A stretch of 64,000 bases of DNA, from NCBI GenBank assembly GCA_002205965.3, contig NADL03000614.1:930001-994000 (forward strand), given 5' to 3'. This DNA comes from Kappaphycus alvarezii (taxonomy: Eukaryota; Rhodophyta; Florideophyceae; Gigartinales; Solieriaceae). The position numbers and the translations under genes are program-made. Position 1 is the stretch's first letter, and every line of letters starts with the position of its first letter. Shown one piece after another: positions 10,976 through 20,966 of this stretch. The notes under the pieces were generated by a model, which ran no database searches, was not told the DNA's origin, and saw only the letters and a list, made by a program, of their open reading frames with translations.

Positions 10976-11693
10976 TGATGTGCGCAAATTCGCACACGAA
11001 AAAATCTAGATGAGGACCATGATTGTATACAGTATCGGAATTGGGAAGATATTTTTACAGTTTTTGAATTTGCAAGATATTTTTAATTTGGGTGAGTGTG
11101 GCAAATTCATCGGTTGATTTTTTCATTTTAGGACACGCTGTCATAGTAGATGTCAGTACAGTTCCAGGTTGTGGGTGATACTACAAGTAGCTCTGAAAGG
11201 TCTATATAATGGCCACATCAATTCCCACCCCTGGCCGATGGGTGGCTGGCATGGGTATGGCACCTAGATATTTACCTTGAGGAAATATCTCTAATAGTCT
11301 CTCTGGTTCACACGATTACCGTGAATACATTTTATGGTTATTAGTATGTTTGTTGGAGACTTTTGGGGTAGCCAAAAGTCTATATAAGCCGAGTAAACTG
11401 CTTCCTTTAGTGGAGGTGAAGCAAGTTGGCAGACAACTTCAAGCCAAGTCCCGAGTAGTAGGAAGTTGAGAGTCAACTTCAGACCCAAGAACACTTTTTC
11501 TTACGCTGGTCGCAGAGCGTCAGTGGTAGACTCTGCCCCTTTTATACTTGCTTGTAGCTTTCTCAACTCTCTTCTATATACACTCCCTTTTGTTCGTTCA
11601 ACAATACCACGGCAGCACTTTTGTCGCTCGCAACACCTCCTTCTCAGGGTAATCGGTTCTGAGGATCTCTTCCCCGCCGATTTATCCTTATCA
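10976..11693 (+). repeat. Element 1 3' LTR (718 bp)
   Basis: Matches the 5' LTR from TGATGTGCGC to TTATCA. It is followed by GTTAG (11,694-11,698), identical to the word before the 5' LTR. Confidence 0.93.
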
Positions 11694-11886
11694 GTTAGCA
11701 AATGAAAAAGGTGCGTTTTGAGTGCACCAAATGTGCGGCTAACTATGTAGGACTTTTCAAATTGAAACAGGAAGCAGGCAGCTGGGCTGTCGCGAAAAGC
11801 GTGTGGACAGTGCCGATAGGGAGTTTCCGCCGACAAAGGCAGACTAGTTGTTGAATACGTCCGAAATCCATGTTCGGTTTCAAATG

Positions 11887-11934
11887 AAATAGATCGGATA
11901 TATCTTCCAAGAGTAAAACAGCCAAACCTTTCCT
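11887..11934 (+). repeat. LINE-A tail, 48-bp insertion with target duplication
   Basis: Holds only the end of LINE-A (AGATCGGATATATCTTCC through AACCTTTCCT). The flanks are GTTTCAAATG (11,877-11,886) and GTTTCAATGG (11,935-11,944), an imperfect duplication as expected for target-primed reverse transcription. Confidence 0.6.
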
Positions 11935-11940
11935 GTTTCA

Positions 11941-12240
11941 ATGGGTTGCTGTCGCAAGAAAATACCCTCTTCTCCCACTTCGGGACTAAAATCTATATCG
12001 TTTCGGTCGATGAGGGCCAGCACTTCTCCCGACGCCTGGCCAACTTCGTTGCGTCCCGTCATGGTTCCTCCCCGAGCAGTGAATCCCTCTTTGTTCCCCC
12101 ATTATTATGTCGGAGTGCTTTTTGAGTCGATTGTGGTTGTCTGGAGTACTTTAGGATAGAGTCGAGTAAAACACCCCAAACCTTCCCCCTTCTTTACCTG
12201 TTCGCGATTGGCCTGCAAATGACGCAGGCGCGGTATGTCG
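11941..12240 (+). pseudogene. LINE-B C-terminal fragment interrupted by a LINE-A 3' end
   Basis: The translation (HFSRRLANFVASRHGSSPSSES, then LFAIGLQMTQARYVAV) parallels the LINE-B C-terminus at 13,515-13,660 (FFRRLASFAASRRGSSPQQ, then FAFSLQIMQARQVS). Between the two halves, about 12,088-12,187, sits sequence matching the LINE-A 3' UTR at 3,850-3,954. A LINE-A insertion therefore landed inside an older LINE-B copy. The remainder of 11,699-12,376 shows no gene. Confidence 0.55.
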
Positions 12241-12375
12241 CAGTTTGAAAAAGGTTCGATTTGTGGCCTTAAAGATATAGTTTGTAGACTTTCAAGGTAT
12301 CAGATGGGTCGTATGTCCATATTATCCATACCAGCGTAAAAAAGCCAGAATATGTTCTTATAAGTAACAATAGAT

Positions 12376-13743
12376 ACATGTATGATTGAGTCCATAGACT
12401 ACAGTACAGTAGCGTCTATCCGCGATAGCACTTCTGCGCGAACGCCTCCAAGGTCATGCACTTGCTACGTACGCTTCCCTCCACTCAATCTGCGGTTCTC
12501 GCCGCTAGCTTCGATCAGAAGCAGAGGGAAGCGTTCCACCAATTGCAGCTGCCCTGTCCAGAGCGAGCCTGGCTCCAAGCCTCTCTCCCCTTCTCAATGG
12601 GCGGTCTAGGTCTCCTGCCAACTTCAGACATTACCGAGGCTGCATACGCAGCATCTGTAATTGATTCTTTTCGACTTATCTCCGACCTGCTTACCCTTTC
12701 CCAGGACCGCCACTTGGAAGAGATCCCTCGGTCTGTCATCTCGCTCTTATCCTCCCGCCACCCGCAGCTGTCTTCGTCGCTTACAGCTACGGCTCTTTTC
12801 GAGCGTTGTTCATCGCCGGTCCCCGGCGAAAGGCTCCAGTCTGCGATCACAACTGAACTCATGCTATCGAAGTCCGATAGCTTGTTCTCGTCCGCGGCAG
12901 CCCACGACCGAGCACGGCTCCTCTCCGTGCGCACATCCTCCGCATCGACTGTTTTCTCTTCGCTTCCTCACCCCCACCGCGGTACGTACATGTCCCCTTC
13001 CGCCTGGAAAGTCGCTCTGGCTCTACGTCTCGGCATCGCGCTATTTCCTGGATCTACTCGCTGTCCGGTCTGCTCCCGCCGCTCGGCCGACATCGCACCC
13101 GTCTTAGATCCAAGTGGTCAACACGCGTTGACCTGCAAATACGAAGACGGAATGACTCGTCGTCACCAAATCCTCCGCAACGTTCTTGCCCGCTACTGCA
13201 AGGAAGTTGGGATCGTCGCCCTCGTCGAACATCCGCTCCTCCACCAGGTTCCCGACTCATCTGGGCATTCGGAGTCCCCGTGCTACGAATGGATATTTAC
13301 ATACCCGCTGCATACGGGCTTCACAGTACCGATATAGCCGTCGACGTTACTGTTGCCCACCCCTCCGCACGCCGCCACATTTCGCCAAGTACGGTTACTG
13401 CCGGCGCCGCCGCGACACTCGCAGAGCGCGAGAAACATCGTCATTACGGCACTTACTGCAACCGAAACGATATCCTCCTCTCCCCCGTCGGGATTGATAT
13501 CTATGGCGCCTTGGGCGACGACGGTAAGGCTTTTTTCCGCCGCCTTGCTTCCTTCGCTGCTTCCCGTCGCGGTTCCTCCCCTCAACAGGAGCTCCGCGAC
13601 TTCGTTACCCGTTTTGCATTTAGTCTCCAAATAATGCAGGCGCGACAAGTTTCTACCCGCCGCCCGCATCCGTAGTTAATTTATAAATACCCTCCGCACG
13701 CCTCTGTGCGACATTGTACGACAAATAAAGATCTACCACCCAT
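12376..13743 (+). pseudogene. LINE-B (non-LTR retrotransposon) 3' part
   Basis: The coding part is 12,456-13,675, with a shift near 13,280. It has a post-RT thumb motif (LPFSMGGLGLLPTSD), a Cys/His cluster (CPVCSRRSADIAPVLDPS, then GQHALTC), RRHQILRNVLARY, and an endonuclease-like end (MDIYIPAAY...STDIAVDVTVAHP). The last residues are QARQVSTRRPHP. The 3' UTR holds a small hairpin (CCGCACGCCTCTGTGCGA) and ends GACAAATAAAGATCTACCACC at 13,743. A close copy lies on the minus strand at 31,880-33,290. RT catalytic motifs are absent because the copy is 5'-truncated. Confidence 0.7.
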
Positions 13744-13862
13744 AGCACTGTCCTCATACTGTACAGTATGAGTCACACTTTGTCCTCATATGAAGACAAA
13801 CCTCTTTACGTATCATACGAAAATTTGCAATAACGAATCAATTTTTTGGGGGCCGTAAATAT

Positions 13863-14212
13863 TGTTGCCGCCCTTTGTTGGCTGTGGGCGGAGGGAGAAA
13901 AGAAAAAAGAAAAAGTAAAAATAGAAAAGGATTGGGTGGCCGCCCCCCAGGGTTCGTTGTCTCGCCCCCTTTTTCACTCCCCGGCAGGCCCGGCAAGGGT
14001 TTATATGCGGGTGAGCAGTGGGTGGCAACACCAGGTTGAACTACACACTGCCACCCTAAAAATTAAAAAATAATCATAAAACTGTAGAAAATAACTAAAA
14101 AATAGACCAGATTACAGTAGCTCCAGTGTAAGGGGCCGTAGAAATAAAGATACGTCATGCAATTGCCCAAATTCATACACTTTCTAGAAGCATCCACGAG
14201 CTCACGACACCA
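13863..14212 (-). repeat. Element 2 3' LTR
   Basis: About 350 bp, starting TGTTGCCGCC and ending ACGACACCA on the plus strand. It is nearly identical to 20,365-20,716. The few differences are an A-run length and isolated substitutions. Confidence 0.9.
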
Positions 14213-14494
14213 CCCCGGCTCCAGATGGAAGCCCGACGCACCATATAACCGTCACTTTCTCGGGCCTCGGGCCCGACTGCTTTACCTTGCTAGTGCCGGC
14301 AAGCGACCCTTCCCCTTCGGCGAATACCTCCGTATTTCCGCGCGAAACCTCCTCCTTTCCGTAGCGCCGTTCTCTCTCAGAACGCAATTTGATTCACGGC
14401 AGCTAAAGCCCTCCGGGACTGCCCTATTCTTGTTACTACGAGAGGGGGTAATCGGCTTCACACCCATCTGAAAATTCCTACGCGGACTATCAAG

Positions 14495-15561
14495 ATGGCG
14501 AAGACCAACAAGACCGCCAGGAAATCAACCGGGGAAAACCTCCCCGAAAGCAACTTTGGCTCCGCGGGCCGCTATTACGCTGTCGATGAGGAAACCGAAG
14601 AAGAGCACCCGAACGACCTCTACACCTTTCCTTCAACGAGATACCTCCGGGTTACGCTGACCACAATCCGTCTAAGCGTAACCTCCTGGAAAAGAAGGCG
14701 AACGATCAAATCATTAACAAGGCCTTTGGCAGGAATCTGAGTTCGAGAGTGGGAGTCATCCTGCAGATCGATTGTTGGTTTCAGAAGAATCAGAATGAAC
14801 ACTTTTGTGTGTTATTTCCGATGTCGAGGGTACCCTCCCTTCTTTCGTCACCGCATCTTCTCTTGGACCTTGTCGTGCGCTTCAGGGACTTCGAGGGGCG
14901 CTGCATGCAAGCTGCAGTCGCGAACACCATTTCCCTTATCTTCGGTCCGGGCCCGGCGGATAACTACTGGAAGACGGATTACATCCGCGATCACGACACT
15001 TTAGAGCAGCTTGGCTATCGCCCCATGTCTGTTTCCTTTGCCGACGTCCAAAAGGGTTTATACGAAGTCTACCAAGATCTCGTGGTTCTGCGCCACGTTA
15101 GGCCTTCTAAGGGTTTATCCAAACGCACCAAGAGCAGCCTTCGTCGTGAAGTGAAGTCCTCCATTGATGCTGACTGCATGGAGAAGGTGGCAAGTTCTCC
15201 TGATCGCGGGATTTATGTCGCGGCCGTTATAGGGCGACTTGGGTCGCAGCATGCGGTTTGCCTTGACGCAAGAGAAGAGACCATCTTGATCTACGATTGC
15301 GCAGAGAAACACGCCATGCGGTTTTCCAATGAGTTTCTCAAGATATGTTGCGGCGAGGAGAATCCAGAGGATTTCTTGAAACTGCACGACGTGCGCAGTG
15401 TAGTCCCTCTGAATGGAAAGGTAGTTCCCTCCCGCGAGTCGAAAATTCTCTACAAGCCTTCGGATTCAGCGAACAAGAAGCTTCGCCGGTGCCCTTCGAG
15501 GGCCTCGCTTGCCTCTTCCTCCGACCGCAAACGCTCCAGTGCGGGCACACCCGGACGCTGA
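14495..15561 (+). CDS. Antisense accessory ORF of Element 2, cysteine-peptidase-like
   Basis: This plus-strand ORF runs against the retrotransposon between its integrase and 3' LTR. It starts at ATG 14,495 (MAKTNKTARKSTGENLPES), shifts frame by one base near 14,622, and ends at 15,561, about 355 residues in all. In the 270-residue second frame (from 14,749) a Cys sits at residue 52 (FEGRCMQAAVANTISLIFG), a His at 168 and an Asp at 183 (GSQHAVCLDAREETILIYDC). The spacing Cys-long gap-His-about 15-Asp, with small hydrophobic residues after the Cys and a strand-like HAVCLD before the Asp, is that of papain-fold peptidases (C39, OTU and similar). The C-terminus is basic and Ser-rich. Function is inferred from motif spacing only. 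It has no similarity I can see to the extension of Element 1. Confidence 0.55.
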
Positions 15562-15749
15562 ACACCCGTTCCTTCTTGGATGCTTCCTTATGTCCTCGTG
15601 TGCTGCCCTTCAATGTTGTAGAATGAGCCTGATATAGTTGGTAAAGCGATAAGATGATTCAGATTGTACTCAAAGAAAGAAATGCAACAAAGAAATTCGT
15701 AGCATGAAATAGAAAACTAGAATCCGTCATCATTAGGACTCCTCGGGAA

Positions 15750-16760
15750 TCAATTTTGTAGGAACGGCGGGCGAAGAGCGTAGGGCGCTAGGAGCTTCGC
15801 GTTAATAGCTCTCCTGGAGCACCTGCCCCCGTGAGAAAGCAGCCAGTACCGTGGGTGGGCTACCTTCCAAACTCGACAAAGTCCGAAGAAACGGGACCGA
15901 AGCGCCGGCCATTTGACCGTAGAAATTAAGGCCTGTTCGTGTGCGACTAGGACCCAATCACCTACATTAAACCTTGCCGGGGTCCCAAGTCTATCTCCGT
16001 CAGCACCGCGTTGCAACTGCGCCTCGACCCTGGTTGCCCGTAAGGCTAGTCCAGCTAGGAGTTCCACTCGGCGATGTACGTTGGAAGCATTCGCTATCAG
16101 CGAGACAGCATCGGATGGTTCAGGCGTGGCGCGATCCCGAACATTAGCTCGAATGGCGAGACTCCTGTTGTTAGGGGCCGGCGGCGGTATCCATACAAGA
16201 CTCGTGGGAGGCAACTGTCCCAATCGGCCTTCTGCCCAATTACCATTTTTTAATCCCAGCCCTGATGATGCGGACCATTCTTTCGGCGCGGCCATTCGAC
16301 ATAGGAGCGTAGGCGAGCACGGTACTCCAACTCACTACATTCCTGTTCATGAAATCAACGAGGGCAGAGGCTGTAAAGCATCCCGCATTGTCAGAGATGA
16401 TATTCTTTGGCGGTCCGAAAAGGGAGACGATCTCCTTCTGCACGAACTCGATCACGACTTCAGACGATGCGTTCTTCGTGGCAGCGGCGATAGGCCACCC
16501 GGTCAGATGTTCGACGGCGATAAGAAGAAAGTTATTACCCAGACGAGACTCCGGGAATGGCCCTGCGAAGGCAATCGAGTATGTTTCGAAGACATTCGTG
16601 AGCGGAATCCCCAATGTTGTCCCATACGGAATCAACGGGCTCGCTCTCTGGCAGGCCTCACACCTCTTCACGTAGTCTTGGATGTATTGATAGACTTGGG
16701 ACCACCAAAAGCGATCAGTAACGAATTTTTCGTTGTTTCCTTATTCCAATGGCCGATATA
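15750..16760 (-). pseudogene. Element 2 integrase, catalytic Asp lost
   Basis: The core is readable from 16,671 down (CEACQRASPL, FETYSIAFAGPFPES, IISDNAGCF, SNGRAERMVRII). Where Element 1 has SIDFAGPF, this has SIAFAGPF: the first catalytic Asp is Ala (codon at 16,570-16,572). The second Asp and the Glu remain. The C-terminal domain (FNVGDWVLVAHEQAL, TVKWPALRSRF, RRAINAKLLAPY) ends at 15,750 and lacks the duplicated-domain extension of Element 1. At least one frame change separates core and C-terminus near 16,240-16,295. Confidence 0.85.
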
Positions 16761-16817
16761 GTCATGAAAAGTCGTCTTTGATGGCCGGTATCGTGCGAAG
16801 ACCGTTCTTAATTCGCC

Positions 16818-18416
16818 TCAGTAAGTTACCCTCCAGAGCATAAAATATTTGGCGGCACGCTTAATAGAGCGGCGCTTCACAGGGTCCTCCGGAATCTGAA
16901 ACCACTGGATGTAATGGGCTACGTCGATTAAGTGAGGTTCCAACACGGTCTCGTCGACAACGGCGCCGCCGGATCCTACCGTTGCCAACAAATCGCCGCC
17001 ATCGGCGTCCGGTGCGATCGAGCAATCATCCGGTATTACGCCCGAAAGGTAATCAGCAGCGCCGTTCCCGGCTCCGGGACGGTACTCCACCTCGAACTCG
17101 TATTCGGCTAGAAAATCTAACCAGCGCGCTAACCTCCCATGAACATCGCTCTTCTTGAAAGCATAACTGAGGGCTTGGTGGTCCGTAACCAATTTGAACG
17201 GTATCGTCGACAGCAAATACACTCGAAAATTCTTGAGTGCGAAAATAACAGCGAGAGCCTCTTTTCACATGCCAAGTAGTTCCGTTCCGACGAGTTCATA
17301 GTCCTACTTGCAAACTGTATTGGATGTATTTTTCCATCTTCTTTCTTCTATGCAAAAACGCTCCGATTGCGACACTTGAGGCATCAGTTTCGACAATAAA
17401 CGGCGTTTCGAAATCTGAAAAAGCCAGAAGAGGCAGAGAAGTGAGCTTGTCCTTTAAATTCTCGAATGCCTCCATTATCTGGGCCGTCCAGATGAAGTCC
17501 TTGTTTCCCGAGGTCGCAGAATGCAGAGCGGCTGAAACCTCGGCGAATCCTTTGATGAAACGGCGATAATAGCCCGCAAGTCCGAGAAAGCTGCGCAGCT
17601 CAGTCGTGTTCCTTGGTACTGGAGCCTCCTTGATTGCTTTAATCTTCTCCTCATCCACGTGAACTCCATTCTCGTCAACTCGGTGTCCGCGCAAGCTAAC
17701 TATCGGTTTTGCGAACTCGCATTTCGTAATCTTGAGCTTCAGTCCGGCTTTCTGAATAGCTTCGAACCCAAGCTTTAAGTGCTCAACGTGTTCCTCTATG
17801 GAATGTGACAACGCCACAACATCATCCAGGTAAACACGGGCAAAGGGAATTTCTCGCAGAATTAAGTCCATCATAAGTTGAAAGGTCGACGGTGCGTTCA
17901 TCAGGCCGAACGGCATAACCTCAAACTTGAAGGTTCCGTAACGACAAACAAAAGTGGTCATCTCCTTACAGTCCTCGCTCACGCGAACCTGCCAATATCC
18001 GGCGAATAAATCGAGGGTAGTGAACACTGAGCAACCTTCCAAGTCCTCGAATATTTCTGCGATCTTGGGAAGCGGCCAACGGTCCACCTTCATCCTGCGG
18101 TTCAGGGCGCGGTAGTCCACGCAAAATCGAGGCTTCCCGTCCTTTTTGGTCGCGATAAAGACGGGAAACGACCAAGCAGAGGCAGCGGGGTCACTATTCC
18201 TGCTTCCAACATCTTATTGATCTCCTGGCGGACGGTTTTGATATGACGAGGCGCTAAACGACGAGCCCTATGATAAGTTGGGGTCGGATCCTTTAGCTCG
18301 AATTTGTGCTCCACCGGGACCGACGCGGGACGGAGCTCGTCGATCGTCCATGCGACTAAATCAGTCTCCCGGAGGGCATCGCTGAAATTCGCCTGTGTGT
18401 CTTCTTGTAGATGCAC
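16818..18416 (-). pseudogene. Element 2 reverse transcriptase and RNase H
   Basis: The RT blocks are complete: MDYRALNRRMKVDRWPLP, FTTLDLFAGYWQVRV, FKFEVMPFGLMNAPSTFQ, catalytic YLDDV, LRGHRVDENGV, SFLGLAGYYRRFI. Upstream (18,416-18,102) is LVAWTIDELRPASVPVEHKF, joined by a shift near 18,120. The RNase H begins FIVETDASSVAIGAF, breaks near 17,296-17,222, and ends at FKLVTDHQALSYAF and RPGAGNGAADYLS. Confidence 0.88.
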
Positions 18417-18460
18417 CAGTCTTGCTCTAAGCGCACACCTTAGTTACTCGTCTTGATCCT

Positions 18461-18985
18461 CTACGATAGCAGCGCTTTTTTCATCAGTCGCCCATCAAGT
18501 TCTTCGTCCTGCGATGTTTCTCGAATGGACAAGAAGAGCTCCTCCTCCGAGGTATCTGATGAATCTTGGCCGGCGTTTGAATCAGAAGTGAAATATTCGC
18601 TGGGGGTTCCTACCTCTCCTTCCTCTATCAGTCTCTTCTCGGTAGCTTTGGTGTCCGGCTCGAGGGGTAGTACAATTTCTTCGGATCCAACGTGGAGGCG
18701 CACGCTCTGGGTGCCGGAATCTATATTCGCACGCAAAGCGGAGAGGTTGGGGCTCCCAATTATGAGGTCGAATGGCGAGTTCTCCACGACGAGGTAGTCC
18801 AGCTTGACTGCCTGGATTCCAAACGTTGTAGGAACTTGGAGTAACGAGCAAGAAGAGCTTTCTCCATTCGCAACCGTGATCCTCTTTGCTGTATATTTCG
18901 GAGAGAGGTACAGACGTTTTGACAAGTCTGCTGACATAACGTCAGGGATAGCACCGGAATCAAGTAGTACCCAGGCATCGGTCAT
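18461..18985 (-). pseudogene. Element 2 aspartic protease and acidic linker
   Basis: Retropepsin motif VLLDSGAIPDVMS near the start and FDLIIGSP about 75 residues later, the two hallmarks of the fold. A Glu/Asp/Ser-rich linker follows, as in Element 1. Upstream joining to gag requires a frame change near 18,985-19,040. Confidence 0.8.
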
Positions 18986-19039
18986 AAACTTTCACTTGAA
19001 TCAATCGAAGCAACCGTAGATCAACGTTGGAGACGAACG

Positions 19040-20345
19040 TTACACGGGGGATAGTCTTATTCTTCGCGAGAAGGCGGCGCATAACTTTAGATACAACGTC
19101 TGCGTCCCCACGAAGAAGTTGGCCAAAAGTAAGTACACAGTTGGCAGTCGCCAGTTCCGAGACAACGTCGTACTTTCCGACGTATTCTTGTATCTTTCTT
19201 GCCTTCTTCTTTCCTCGGTTGGTCTTCTTGGCCTTCTTCTTTCGATCAACTTCTCGGAAATTTGCCTGCGGTAGTTCGGTCCCGCCTGCGGAGGGCGAGC
19301 TGCTTGAGGGCTAGCTACGAGGCGGGATATCGGAATGCCTCCATAAGATTCTTGTCCGGGTTGCTTCGGAAGCGCTTCGCCATCTGCATTTCTCTTCGTG
19401 ACGTTGACGCCTTCTTCTTCCGATGATCCCATGTCGGCCGATTCCACACGGAGAACATTCACTTTCCCAGACTCTTCGCCTTCTTCTTTGGGCTTTTCCT
19501 TAACATCAGACTTTCCCGACGGATCGGACCAGCACGTGGCCTCCGAGTGTCCCATCCTGCCGCAGTGACCACAACGGGTATTGCGGTGCGGGTTCTTCTC
19601 GCACCTTGAGGCTTTGTGACCCATCTCATTGCAGTAGGTGCACTGCCTAACCCGGTTGTTCTTCTGGATGCCCGTAGAGGGTCCGGCCACCGGATCTGCC
19701 TTCTTGTTATTTAGAAACAGCGTAAGCCGGGAAAGGTCTTCTGCCAAAGCATCTACTTTGTTCTCGATGTTCCTCGAACGAACGTCTGGACGAACCATTA
19801 GCTTTGCGGGCGAGACATTGGCGATGGGGTTTGAGGGGCCAGCGAAGGCGAGTTGGTTTGAATGAAAGTCTTTTAAAGCCTTGCAGGTATCTGAGTAATC
19901 CTTAGGTCCGCGGAATGACAGAAATTGCTGCAGCTCCTTGTAACGACAGGCGGAAATGCGAAGTAACCTAAATCTTGCGATATTGTCGAACTATGCCTTC
20001 TCGTAGAGTCTTTCCATCTCTTTTAGTGAGCCAGGGATATCGGAGATCTCTAGGCCGATCTCCAATGCTTGACGAATAATGTTTTGAGGGTCTTCTTCTT
20101 TGAAAAAATGATCGAAAAAGCGAGATTTGACTGCGGTATAGTTCTTCGCCTCATCAAGTTACGCCACGTTCGACGCGAAGGTGTCCTAGTAGAAGTCAAA
20201 CGCCACTCCATCCAGGTGACCGAGGAGAGCGAGGGCTTTCTCCTCCTCGGATTTAGAGACCATGATGACGTTCTCGAAGAAGAAGAAGAATTTTCGCACG
20301 TCGCTTGACCCATCAAAAACGACGGAGCTGGGGCCGGGCGTCCCG
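19040..20345 (-). pseudogene. gag: Element 2 gag with in-frame stops
   Basis: Starts just inside the primer-binding site. The capsid part (EKALALLGHLDGVAFDFY) is interrupted by a stop directly after FDFY (near 20,189), another about eight codons later, and a third near 19,992. The nucleocapsid has two CCHC knuckles, CTYCNEMGHKASRC and CGHCGRMGHSEATC, close in sequence to those of Element 1. A related capsid segment without the first stop occurs at 48,409-48,807. Confidence 0.8.
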
Positions 20346-20346
20346 T

Positions 20347-20364
20347 CCCACCACAAGAGTACCA
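20347..20364 (-). other. Primer-binding site of Element 2
   Basis: On the minus strand TGGTACTCTTGTGGTGGG follows the LTR end (CAACA) with no spacer. The first 14 bases equal those of Element 1. Confidence 0.7.
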
Positions 20365-20716
20365 TGTTGCCGCCCTTTGCTGGCTGTGGGCGGAGGGAGA
20401 AAAGAAAAAAAGAAAAAGTAAAAATAGAAAAGGATTGGGTGGCCGCCCCCCAGGGTTCGTTGTCTCGCCCCCTTTTTCACTCCCCGGCAGGCCCGGCAAG
20501 GGTTTATATGCGGGTGAGCAGTGGGTGGCAACACCAGGTTGAACTACACACTGCCACCCTAAAAATTAAAAAATAATCATAAAACTGTAGAAAATAACTA
20601 AAAAAATAGACCAGATTACAGTAGCTCCAGTGTAAGGGGCCGTAGAAATAAAGATACGTCATGCAATTGCCCAAATTCATACACTTTCTAGAAGCATCCA
20701 CGAGCTCACGACACCA
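20365..20716 (-). repeat. Element 2 5' LTR
   Basis: Partner of 13,863-14,212. On the plus strand it starts TGTTGCCGCC and ends ACGACACCA. It contains a (G)AAAAG-rich tract and GTTTATATGCGG. Confidence 0.9.
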
Positions 20717-20925
20717 TTTACTGAAAAGTACAGTATACTCTAAAACTGTTGTACAGTACAATAACTGTACGATCGGTCGCGGCCAATCACAGGACGCGAC
20801 AGATCTGACTTGGCAGATCCAATGAGTTGTGTCCTAAACAGCCAAGTGGCAGTACTACTGTACTGTGCTCCCGGTAATACAGTGGCTACCGTCTAATGTA
20901 TCTGCTATTCTATAGCTATCGAACG

Positions 20926-20966
20926 GCTATATAAGGAAGCCCTCACTGCCCGATCAGGGCGTGAGG
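20926..20966 (+). promoter_or_regulatory. TATA box followed by a GC-rich hairpin
   Basis: GCTATATAAGG (20,929-20,939) is followed directly by an inverted repeat, CCTCACTGCCC / GGGCGTGAGG with a 5-nt loop (20,941-20,966). TATATAAG plus a hairpin just downstream is also the layout of LTR promoters. No partner repeat was found. An open frame follows (20,961-21,335) but lacks an ATG start. The region to about 21,560 shows no recognisable gene. Confidence 0.4.

Larger units (their letters stand above)
4184..11693 (+). mobile_element. Element 1: complete Ty3/gypsy LTR retrotransposon
   Basis: Two near-identical LTRs (4,184-4,898 and 10,976-11,693) start TGATGTG and end TATCA. They are flanked outside by the same 5-bp word GTTAG (4,179-4,183 and 11,694-11,698), a perfect target-site duplication. 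Inside are a primer-binding site, gag with two zinc knuckles, aspartic protease, reverse transcriptase, RNase H and integrase. The order PR-RT-RH-INT makes it Ty3/gypsy. A duplicated-domain extension follows the integrase. The catalytic residues of all enzymes are present. The reading frame is interrupted by about seven single-base shifts, which may be assembly errors. LTR similarity says insertion was recent. Confidence 0.93.
13863..20716 (-). mobile_element. Element 2: defective Ty3/gypsy retrotransposon, minus strand
   Basis: Direct repeats of about 350 bp (13,863-14,212 and 20,365-20,716) bound gag, protease, RT-RNase H and integrase, all on the minus strand. In element orientation the LTR starts TGGTGTCG and ends GGCAACA. 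The primer-binding site next to the right LTR is shared with Element 1. Gag has in-frame stops, and the integrase has lost its first catalytic Asp. The outer flanks (AATAT and TTTAC) do not match, so no target duplication is visible. A 1-kb antisense ORF sits between the integrase and the 3' LTR. A plus-strand frame at 15,913-16,761 is a shadow of the integrase. Confidence 0.9.

Noticed and set aside
13283-13669. 128-codon minus-strand frame
   Set aside because: Shadow of the LINE-B C-terminus on the plus strand, whose motifs are recognisable.
15913-16761. 282-codon plus-strand frame
   Set aside because: It is exactly antisense to the integrase of Element 2 and has no features of its own, unlike the separate antisense ORF at 14,495-15,561.
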